Shown here: positions 1 through 9,246 of the stretch, in pieces | How the letters are laid out: every line of letters begins with the position of its first letter | Position numbering within the stretch: the first letter of the stretch is position 1 | DNA from: Rodentolepis nana | Lineage: Eukaryota; Platyhelminthes; Cestoda; Cyclophyllidea; Hymenolepididae | NCBI GenBank assembly: GCA_900617975.1 | Contig: UZAE01012618.1 | Span: 16,283 to 35,470 of the forward strand | Length of the DNA stretch: 19,188 nucleotides | Direction of reading: 5' to 3' | The notes under the pieces: generated by a model | Told to the model about the DNA's origin: nothing | Database searches by the model: none | Seen by the model: only the letters and a program-made list of their open reading frames with translations | Translations under genes and position numbers: made by a program

Positions 1-375
1 ACCGCTACCTTAATCACGTGACATTCGACTTAGCAGTTCGATGATATCATCTCTCACTTGTGTCACTTGATTCAGACACACTCATTGTGATCACCGAGCT
101 AACATTTCGTGCCACTTGAGACACGGCGGTCTGGCTGTGATTGATCTTCTCCTGCCTTCAAATTAGCTTTGTTTTGTCTGCCTAAGTAGTAGTTAAGTAG
201 TAGTCAAATTGTTTAACTTGATGCCGATGTGTTCCCACAAGGAGACAATAGGGTCATTCGGAAGAGTTTAGTACCCACGCCTCTGCAGATTTCAATTCCG
301 GAGGACTTGCAATTGACACATCTTAAAGACGCTTAATACTGTACAATCATCTGACCCACTCATAAAACAAGAATG

Positions 376-378
<3 letters not shown>

Positions 379-414
<36 letters not shown>
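379..414. repeat. (AT)18 microsatellite
   Basis: Thirty-six bases of uninterrupted AT dinucleotides, read directly from the sequence. It lies in the upstream spacer with no link to a gene. Confidence 0.97.
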
Positions 415-416
<2 letters not shown>

Positions 417-1258
417 TGGGGGTGGGCGTTCAACTTGTTCTGCACACTTAGCTTATTTATTTAGTGTTGAGCTAAGAGAAGCACCCTTTCTGCATGAGTA
501 AGTGCTCATTCTGCTTCAGGAGAGGGAGGGGGGGGGAGAGAACTATAATTCTGCCAATAGAATGATTAAAGTTTCAATATAAATTCGACCATCGACACAA
601 TAGCAAATAGGCATAAGCCCTCAAGAGAGATGAATCTGATCCTTTATTTCAAATTACGATCAAACTTTCGGTGGGAATGATGGTACTTTTTGGCTTCAGT
701 CCTATTTGGTCAGATCTCATTCTGCAAATCCTTGTCAAAACAACCTGCAACAACAGAAGAAAGCGTGATTCTAGAATTGAGTCAGTCGATAGTGACCTTC
801 CTCTTATTTCTACGCTAGCAAAATTACGAGTTAACCTTTTAACTCATTAATAGACGCAATTAAATTTGCTCAAATCTCCAGAATACGAGCAAGATCGACT
901 GCAATTTCGTATTCGATGACTTTGGATTCCAGCACCCTCTTATCCATTCCTGCTACCGTCGTGCGTACTTAGAGAGTACCTTTAATCACTGCAGTACAAA
1001 GCATTTAAACAGTGACAAGGTATAATCGATATAGAGTCATAGAGTCAGTGTATTTTCAGATGATGGGTAATGCACTCAAAGCGGTCTCTATCAAAGTAAG
1101 GGGTGGATGCATGTTGGTTTTGAAGGCCTGGAATATTAAGCCAGAAAAATCTCCCTCTTTATCGAACAGTCATTAATTATATTCACCTACAACTAACTTT
1201 GTTTGAAAGCTAAAAGGCGGCGATAGGGTAAGGTAATCTCTACTTGGTCCCCTCTTAC

Positions 1259-1549
1259 TGTGCCTGAGTGAATTGTGCCAGCGAAAGTGGACATAATCAT
1301 AGAATTAGAAGTAGATCTCCAAGCAGTACTACAGCCAAGATGTTTTTCTAACATCACAAAAGTGCCCAACAGTGACGTTACGAAAGAAGCACGACCCAGC
1401 CAATGATCAATTTCTTGGGCAACGGGTGAGATATTATCAAGTGCGCAGCAATTTGATGTAAAAGAAGGAACAGGGGTTGTGTTAGTGAGCAAATATAAAT
1501 GCTTATGCTGAGTTTCCAAGATATCCAATTGGTTGGATTCAGTACACAT
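1259..1549 (-). CDS. Weak candidate exon or gene fragment, unrecognised
   Basis: A minus-strand frame begins at an ATG (1549) and stays open for about 97 codons to a strong donor (GTAAGA, read on the minus strand from 1258). The peptide is Ser/Thr-rich with several Cys, including an NCC pair, and resembles no family I know. A 39-nt intron-like stretch lies just upstream on the minus strand, but it joins a different frame, and I could not continue the model past about 1170 without meeting a stop. It may be a degraded or chance open frame. Codon-bias analysis or transcript data would decide. Confidence 0.15.
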
Positions 1550-2566
1550 AGGTGCGCAACTATTGGTTGGAATGACAAATTAGCTTTAATTGTGTTACCA
1601 GGATGCGGACTTAGGAGAGTTTGGGAAGAGTCTTCCATTAAGGGGATTAACTAATTATGAACACTTTTAAGTAATTCAATGAAACTAACAGTTGTGTTAG
1701 AAACAAAATGGAAATTAGTTTAACCCTTCAGATTGTTTAAATGTTTGATCTAATAGTAAAACCATGAAAGAATTCAAAGTTCATCATAAATAATTATTAA
1801 ATTGTCTCGCAATAGTCTCGGATATAGAAATGGCAAAAATAGGTTTTCTTCAAGGCTATTCCAGAAAAGATACTACGACTCAGTCAACAACTATATTTTT
1901 CCTCGGAACAGAAATTAAGGGTGACTTTCTGCTATCCTTATTTGTTTTTTTTGAACTAACAATATAAGTTTGATACTTGGACATGAATAGTTAGAAATTC
2001 GATGTCAACGTTAGTGGAAAGATCAAAATCCATTAGATTTTAATTCTAATGGCAGTTTGATTCGTAAAACTTAACTTACGAGTTCGTAATTTGATGTGTC
2101 TGTGGTGGGTACCATATTTCTCTCAAATTAGATATTTGACCTATTTAAATATTTTGAATATAATATTATAATTTAATTATTCCATTAAGAAGATCTTCAA
2201 ATTGACCGTATTAAAAAATGAATAATGAAATCAGGTAATAGAGTCCACCAAATGATAATTGAGGAGGAGATCTAGAAGATTCAGAGAGCAAAGTCAAGTG
2301 TGGAAAAGTTTCCATTTCTTTGAATAAGTAACTCGGGTTGCACGACTGTGTTAGCTATCTGAATAGTTCACGTTCCAAACCTTGAACACCATGATCCGTC
2401 CTCTGGATTGAAGCGAAATCTTTTTTTGCAATATACAGACCTTGACGATTAGTATTTATTCATGATGATCGGTCTTAAACTTTTTTAATTTCAATTGATG
2501 AGTCGGTGTGAGCAAAGCCCACGTACGGTGAATAATTTCGAGATGGCTATTAAATTTATAAAAAGT

Positions 2567-2592
2567 TTCTACTTAATTAGATTTAAGTAGAA
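2567..2592. other. Perfect inverted repeat (10-bp stem, 6-nt loop)
   Basis: TTCTACTTAA is followed, after six bases, by its exact reverse complement TTAAGTAGAA. It sits about 300 bases before the start codon of the first receptor gene. The sequence is AT-rich, so chance is a real possibility and no function is assigned. Confidence 0.6.
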
Positions 2593-2797
2593 GACATGGC
2601 ACAAAAAAGTAGTATTTTTGCGTAGTTAGCTTTATTAAAAATAAATCAATCATAACTTCATGCATTTATTCAAAGAAATATCAGTTAAAAGAGAGTGGTC
2701 CACTTTAACCTAGTAGCTTTCAAAGGCACTTTGTTGAGATATTCAATAAGAGTGTTATATTTTCCAAATTATTAAGAACACTTCATGGCAGCGAATT

Positions 2798-2806
2798 GGC
2801 CAATCA
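2798..2806 (+). promoter_or_regulatory. CCAAT-type element before receptor A
   Basis: The 9-mer GGCCAATCA ends 80 bases before the subunit A start codon. The identical 9-mer lies 74 bases before the subunit B start codon (9164-9172). CCAAT boxes are the usual binding site of NF-Y; the promoter role here is inferred from position and from the match between the two paralogues. Confidence 0.45.
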
Positions 2807-2886
2807 GATCCGCACAAATCTTAATTCCACCAAAGGCCTGCGCAGTCCGATGAAACAAAACGAGAATACAGACTCAAAGTGAACAA

Positions 2887-5800
2887 ATGCCACCACCTCT
2901 TTCCAAATTCATCATTTTTCTTCTATATTTGACTCAATCAGCAAGTAAGTGTCTATACTATCTCGAATTTCTTCGGGTTGGTTTAACATTCTGAATATCG
3001 GCAGGTTTTCCACAATTTTCTACAAAATTTGGTTTTCTCATCATCGATACTAAAGTTATATCAACCTATTAATTTCATTAAAACTAAGTATCATTATCAG
3101 TGCCCAATAGTTTATTCACTTTCATTGGGACAATTACGGAGAAATTGTCTGTGCCTTGAATAACAAAGTTTTACCGATTTCCAGACGCCATAAGGGTAGA
3201 GAGAAAGTTGTATGACGAATTGCTCTCTCCAAAGCGATATAACAAGTTGATTCGACCGAGGGCTTCAGGAGATGGGCCAACAATAGTCTATCTCGGTCTA
3301 AGACCTTCCCAGTTCATCGATGTGGTATGTTTCCTTGGCAGATTAAAATGCCCTCACCCCTTATTGAGCATTGTGAAATATCAATAATGATCTGAAATAA
3401 AATAAGATCCTTTTGATAGATAAGACACAGTTTCAATTAACAAAATTTGCAATATAGCAATTAGTAAGGTAATTATTCATAATTTTTCCCAATTCAATAG
3501 TTTTTTTTTAATTTAGAATTCTATGTTTTCCCTGTTTAGGATGAACAAAAAGAAGTGATGCGAACTCTGGTATGGCTAGAACAGGAATGGCAAGAGCCTC
3601 TCTTGTCATGGGACCCCCAAAAATATGAAAATATTCAATCCATTCATATTCCCGCTGAAGAATTGTGGAGGCCCGATATTGTCCTTTATAACAAGTAAGA
3701 CGTGTAGTGCCTTGTGAAGTATTATGCGTATTATGCGATTTAATTATCTTATCACAGTCGTTTTATGGCATTTTCAGTGTGAATGGCAAATACGAGATAA
3801 CAACGATGACCCGAGCTGAGGTTTTCTCCAATGGAACTGTGCGGTGGATGCCACCAGCTCTATATTTGAGTGCCTGCAGAATTGATATGGAATACTTTCC
3901 GCACGATGAGCAAACTTGCTCCATGAGATTTGGCTCCTGGACGTACGATGGAAGTAAAGGTAATTTTCTTAAATCGAGACAACAAGCATAATCGATTACC
4001 GTCATTATGCATCAATGACAGTGTTCAGTGCTGGAGAAAAGCATTAATGTTACCCTCATCAGAGGAAATATATTTTTTTCTAGCACGAGCCTCTGAAGCA
4101 ATAAAGCACTCAAAATGGGTAGTGAAGGGGATCTGAAAGAGGTACAGAATAAAATTCAGGGTGTCAAAAGGGTCTTATATCAGAATTATTAATGTATTCT
4201 ACACATTTATTAGTGGATTTGTTTTTGCCTTATCACTTAACTTCCCGAATTTCCCATTTTTTAGTACATAACCCCAATTCGCCTACTAATTTAAGGCAGC
4301 GCGCTAGCCAATAAGGCAGCTATAACTGTGGAGCTATTCCAAATCTGTCTTAGCATTTCCTAGTAGAACTTTCGAACCTCCTTAATGAATGAGAAGATCA
4401 AGAATTGGGTCGGGAAAAGACGCACCGGACAATTAGAGGTGAATTGGAGGGGGGGGGGGATAAAAGTGAATGTGGAGGGGGGGGGTTGAGTTTGAAGTGA
4501 AAGGGTGGTGCTAGTATTGGGGAAGATTAAGCCATATTGTGATAAATGGACTAAATGGAGTACGCTGGCGGTCATTGCATAGAGGGACTGGAAGGCGCAT
4601 GTGTACTTCAAATTGGTTGGATCCGTGAACTTTTGGAGCTTATTTACCTGAAAATCAAACAAAGCAATTACAATAGTATCACCTCAGTCAATCTGGTTTT
4701 CTGCTAATATTTATTTATATCAAATGGCAGGCATTTTGATAGTCATCATAGGCCCTTTAGTTGACTTCAGGCTTCGTAGAGAAGAAGGAACATCAAAGTG
4801 AAAAAAAGTCGAGAGGGGGAGGGGGAGGGGAACAGAAGAGTTGACAGACACAAAGGTACTGCGGAAGTAGTCGAATATGACATACAGTGGAGTGATGGTA
4901 GTTTGGAGTCAGAAGTCAACTGCCGAATAATAGGCGTTTTTGCCGTATGAGTAAACATTGCTCAGGGTGCACCACGTGGAAGTAAGTCTATCACACACCC
5001 CTTTCTGCTAATATTCATTTATGCATTGGCACTCATTCAATATTAGCCAGAATGTTGGTGTTCAAAATGGCAATTATAATACCAACATTATTGAAGATAT
5101 GCTGAGTAAATATTTGGGACAAATAAAAATTACGTTGACGTCATTTCATTTACATTTCCGCCAAGAGATGCATATTTTATTACGTAGATATTTACATTGA
5201 ATAGGTGTTTCCGCATAATTGGGGAAGACAGTCGCAGAAAATATTTTAAAATTTTGTAATTTCCTTTTTATCTTTGGTAGTTGAACTTCGCCATCACCTT
5301 CAAAAATTTGCTCCCGAGCTCCATCGACCAATATACATAGACTACGCCGCAGACCTCCATGATTTTGAAAGCACCGTTGAGTACGACATTACTTCCCTCT
5401 CTGCAATTTGTGCAAATAACTTCTACCAGCATTCAATTCATCCCTATCCAGAAATTACCTTCAGACTGCGAATGCGTCGACGTTACACCTTTTACGCCTT
5501 CAATTTCCTCTTTCCCTGTGTTGGAGTTGCTATTCTCGCCGTGATGACTTTCATTCTACCCCCTGATTGTCGAGAGAAGATCTCGCTGACAATAAACGCC
5601 CTCCTAGCACTGACACTTTTCTTTCTACTTCTAATTTCCGGAACTGCGCCGGCAACTAGTCTTGCTGTACCGTTGATGGGAAAGTACCTGCTATTTACGA
5701 TTGTGCTAATTACTTCATCGATTTTTTGGACAGTGGTTGTGCTGAATGTTCATTTCAGATCGGTGGAGACACATTCTACTCCGAATTGGTGGCTTAGACG

Positions 5801-7982
5801 AATATTTCTGGAAATAATTCCTCCATTTTTGGGTTTAAGACCCCCAAATCAGAGTGGCGGAAATCCTTGCAAGGTAACTATTAATTTGGGCAATAAAGTA
5901 CACACAATACTGTGCGTATTTTAACGTCAATATCTTTAAATCGCGTCTTAGAATGTACTACTTTGTAAACACAATCGTTTTTGCAATCAAGCATATATGT
6001 TGTATATTGCTCAAACACATTTAAGCCAATTTACCGAAAAATTAGAATAAAAAGAACAATGTGAGCTTCTCTCTTATTTATAACAATTCTTCAACAACCT
6101 TGTTCTAAAAATTTCTAAATCTTGTTATTTTTAATGATGGTTTGAGTTTAAACTTGCCAAAATTCGTCAATTTCAATGATTTAAGAGCTAGACAAATTTG
6201 CCAAATGGTTGAATGATACTTAGATAAATTGAATTCTTGCATCAAATCTAAACTGCCAATTGAAGCATGCAAATCTAATTTCCTAAAGTTCCTGTCTTCC
6301 AAGCAAAAAAGCATCCCTTTTAAAGAACTCGCGAGACTTTAAATAAGAAAAAAAGGACAAGCTGGTTTTTGTCTTTAATTTCATTAATTAAAGCCTTAAT
6401 TGATATTGACAGAGTTTTATTGGTTTAATAGAAATAAATAGATGTTTCTTTGGGGTCTGTTACCTCAACTAGGATTGGATAATTATATCCTAATTGTCAC
6501 TATTTTTAATGCTTTAAGTAATTTTCTGCTACTTGAATGGATTTAATTTATACTTTCTACATAGATGAAGTCGTCAAACGATCAGTTAGAACTCGATACA
6601 ATCAAGAATGAATGGGCAGTGGATAGAAATGGCCTGACAAAATGCAAGTCAAAAGGATTCCCATCGCGTACCCAAGAGACGGAGTACAACCCGTTGGCTT
6701 GTCAGATTACTCGCCAACTTATTGAACAATGCAGCGATGAGACCCAACTTCGGATGAGATATAAACTACATCAAGTGGCAGAGGGATCACAATTCATTGA
6801 ACACCAACTCAAGAGCATTGAAAGAGAATGCAACGTATGTTGGAATACTTAATTGAATTGAGTAAAAAATCTGTCAGGCGGTACAAATTCACCCCTCTAG
6901 CAGCAACAGTGGCCTTTCTTGATCCAATTGTGCATTTTATAACTTTTATTATTGTTTACATTGAATACAATCGGGAAAAATTAGTGCAAGTAGTATTTCA
7001 ATGTACTCCTTTTCCATGTCAGAGCTCACGAATTCGTTTCCCACTGGGCACATACCCAGGGATTGAAATGATCAACTACATTAGTCAAATTTGACTAATG
7101 CAGAATCGGGCTCAATGATGACCAAGGGTGCTCAAGGTAAGCTCTAGAACACGCTTTTCAAAGTGGGCTGTTCGGAATTAGTAAATCAATATGCACTTCT
7201 GTAAAGTCAGAGGTTACGCGATCGACGTCCAACGATGCGTATTCAGTGACGTGTTGAACACCCCCCTCCCCCTCCACTAGTTACCTTGAGTCAACAAGAG
7301 ACTAGTTGGAGTTCAGGTGCCTAATAAGAGTGGCTGCAAGTTCACCCCACTCCCCTCCCCTCCCCCCCCCCACTCTTCTGAAGTCAGGTGTTGGTAACCC
7401 CTGTCCCAATGAGCCTGAGACCATTTTTAAGCCCAGGCCAAGAATCATTGATTAGATTTTCATTTGTCCTATTTACTATAATTTGCCAAATAACATCGTA
7501 CTTTAAAATTACCACTTGCTATGAAACTGAAATAGACATTTTAACTTAAAATTCAAATTGAGTAATGGTATTTATTGGCGTATTTGGTATTTCATTCCAT
7601 TTCGAGTTCTGCATGACGGTTCAAGGGGGCCTTTGCACCAATTTGAGCACATAATACTGTTTGATTGGTCACTACTGAGCAAAGGATTTTTGATCTTCAC
7701 AATGCGCTGATGATTTCACACTTTCATGAAAATTTCGACATTTCAATACCATTGTATGGTGTCACCCTGTAATCACTTTGGGAGAGGTGTTAGCTACCTT
7801 TAAAGGCTAATTTTATGATTTATTTCATTTTAAAAATAATCAGAATTTTTTTCAAGGAGACCTATACCTACTTTCGATGTGCAAAACAAATTATTCGAAC
7901 AATTATGACAAAACCATCCTATATCTGATTTTGGTAAATGAGATGTTAATAAGATTAGACAGACAGTAAAAATAACAAAATC

Positions 7983-8023
<41 letters not shown>

Positions 8024-8334
8024 CTATTAATAACTATTATCTGTTTCAGATCAAAGAGGAGTGGAAATTCATAGCATTGGTAATGGATCGATTATATCTC
8101 CTGTTTTTCAGCGTGATAACCTTGATTTGTAAGTTCGATTAATTCCTTCATTTTAAAATCCTTTTTTGTTCTTCAGGCACTTGTAGCATAATGCTGGGGT
8201 CACAAACGTTGTGGGATACGTATAAACCGCTGACACCTAAAAATCTTCCACAGATAGCAAACTTGACTTCGTTCCTTGATGGAGAAATGCTAATACCGAA
8301 TATGACTATTGGAATATTACTCCCCATTCACTGA
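2887..8334 (+). CDS. Nicotinic acetylcholine receptor subunit A, non-alpha (Cys-loop ligand-gated channel)
   Basis: Subunit of a pentameric cell-surface ligand-gated ion channel. Eight exons: 2887-2944, 3185-3324, 3540-3694, 3778-3959, 5281-5873, 6565-6834, 8050-8128, 8177-8334. All junctions are GT..AG and frames join cleanly to give 544 aa and a TGA. Seen: a hydrophobic signal peptide (about 1-19), WRPDIVLYN loop A, Cys-loop C151 and C165 with 13 residues between, loop B Trp172, M1 about 248-271, M2 about 279-297, M3 about 313-334, a cytoplasmic loop of about 130 aa, and M4 about 473-499. Loop C has a single Cys (C222) and no vicinal pair, so it is non-alpha. Pore: Asp274 at -4' and Glu277 at -1' suggest cation selectivity, but -2' is Arg and 20' is Ser298. 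The M2-M3 linker carries one extra residue. Family assignment is certain; subtype and agonist are not. The ends rest on a good signal exon and an AATAAA 72 bases after the stop. Confidence 0.93.
4441..4491 (+). repeat. Paired G-tracts in intron 4 of receptor A
   Basis: Two runs of 9-11 Gs lie about 25 bases apart (around 4449-4459 and 4477-4485), separated by an A-rich stretch. Long G-tracts like these can form quadruplexes and are often unstable in length. The sequence shows no more than the tracts. Confidence 0.6.
4698..5022. mobile_element. Dispersed repeat copy 1, flanked by direct repeats
   Basis: A body of about 280 bases (about 4719-5001) in intron 4 of subunit A matches 14451-14755. 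Shared landmarks in the same order are ATATCAAATGGCAGG, CCTTTAGTTGACTTCAGGCTT, AAAGTGAAAAAAAGT, a G-rich run, TACTGCGGAAGTAG, GAATATGACATACAGTG, AGAAGTCAACTGCCG and GGTGCACC. It is bounded by a direct repeat of about 21 bases with one mismatch (starting at 4698 and 5002), as a target-site duplication would be. No terminal inverted repeat, A-rich tail or protein was recognised, so the class is unknown; a non-autonomous retroposon is my guess. Confidence 0.72.
7258..7376. repeat. C-rich tracts in intron 6 of receptor A
   Basis: Two C-rich segments (about 7260-7275 and 7350-7371, the second with a run of ten Cs) fall inside the large sixth intron. On the minus strand they are G-runs. No coding potential or clear relationship to the dispersed repeat was found. 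Confidence 0.5.
7983..8021. repeat. (TTA)13 microsatellite
   Basis: Thirteen uninterrupted TTA units end 28 bases before the acceptor of subunit A exon 7 (AG at 8048-8049). Length change here could alter the distance between branch point and acceptor; that consequence is inferred. Confidence 0.95.
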
Positions 8335-8406
8335 TTTTAACTTTCTTCATCCTACCATTAGTGATAAACTAGAATTCCACAACTTCCATTTGTCTATTTA
8401 CATTAC

Positions 8407-8412
8407 AATAAA
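8407..8412 (+). terminator. Poly(A) signal, receptor A
   Basis: AATAAA lies 72 bases downstream of the subunit A stop codon and is the first canonical hexamer after it. Confidence 0.7.
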
Positions 8413-8851
8413 GTGTGAAACTATTTCCCAATGAAGTCTTAATGTAATTATTGGTTAAATTCTATTACAAGTACTTTAGAATTAATGAATTTAAAAGATT
8501 TAAGGTGAAATTATAGCTAAAATTAAAGTCATTTCATACCAAAAGAAACGCTCCCAAGATGGTTATGTTAAAGTGCTACTAAAAGAAATCTCATCATATG
8601 TAGCTTTAAATTGTAGTTCGAATTAACAAATTCGAATAAAGAATTTGTCGATATTTTGGTTTAGTAAATTTTTCGCTTCTTTTGAACTCGGCAGCAAGAC
8701 AAATACTAATGATTTCTTGACAATAAAATGCCCCATTTGGTCGAAACTTGTAAGAAAATAAAAAAAATTTATTTCACTTAGTTAAAAAGTATGTTATATA
8801 CATAAATTTAGGGTAATTGAGTTTCGGTTACACAGGGACTTTGATTAATTC

Positions 8852-8853
<2 letters not shown>

Positions 8854-8904
<51 letters not shown>

Positions 8905-8907
8905 TGT
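8854..8907. repeat. (GT)n microsatellite
   Basis: Fifty-four bases of GT/TG dinucleotide with one A interruption at 8898. Alternating purine-pyrimidine tracts of this length can adopt Z-DNA; no function is claimed. Confidence 0.95.
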
Positions 8908-9163
8908 TTAACTTAGATAATGAAAGTTTAACCAAGTAATAGACCTTTGATCAGGTGAATTTGTTTTCAGCCTCATTATCTCCCCCTGTTTTAATTCCTT
9001 TTCGGTCAGTAAGTAATCTCTTCATCATCATTAAATATACTTATTCTGAGAATAATTCATACTCCTTTAAAGCTTTAAATCAATAGCAGGCTTGGATTGG
9101 TTGATATCTTAAACGAGCAGAAAGGGACATGAATGGTCTATATTAATCATTGGTTTGCTGTTC

Positions 9164-9172
9164 GGCCAATCA
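9164..9172 (+). promoter_or_regulatory. CCAAT-type element before receptor B
   Basis: The 9-mer GGCCAATCA ends 74 bases before the subunit B start, almost the same position as in subunit A. Conservation in an otherwise diverged upstream region suggests a retained promoter element. Confidence 0.45.
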
Positions 9173-9246
9173 CAGGACGATTTTAAACTTGGTAAGAAAT
9201 CCATTTATTTTACTAAATTTAATGAAAATAGGTTGCTCTAGGCAAC

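Larger units (their letters stand above)
1..2886. other. Upstream intergenic region, largely non-coding
   Basis: No confident gene is seen. The stretch holds an (AT)n microsatellite, a G-rich run near 522-540, a weak minus-strand open frame around 1259-1549, a perfect 10-bp hairpin at 2567-2592 and a CCAAT element just before the first receptor gene. Stops are frequent in the plus frames I examined. Both strands were scanned by eye only, so a gene of very short exons could be missed. Confidence 0.5.
8335..9246. other. Spacer between the two receptor genes
   Basis: About 900 bases holding the 3' UTR and poly(A) signal of subunit A, a GT microsatellite, and the upstream CCAAT element and presumed 5' UTR of subunit B. 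No coding exon is supported. The short distance fits tandem duplication. Confidence 0.7.

Noticed and set aside
3763..4005. Minus-strand open frame opposite receptor A exon 4
   Set aside because: Shadow of the Cys-loop exon.
4360..4662. Minus-strand open frame in receptor A intron 4
   Set aside because: Low-complexity Pro/Ser/Thr composition from G-tracts, with no splice context or recognisable motif.
6828..7094. Open frame continuing past receptor A exon 6
   Set aside because: It begins at the GTATGT donor junction in a different frame; the M4 exon at 8050 continues the protein in the correct phase.
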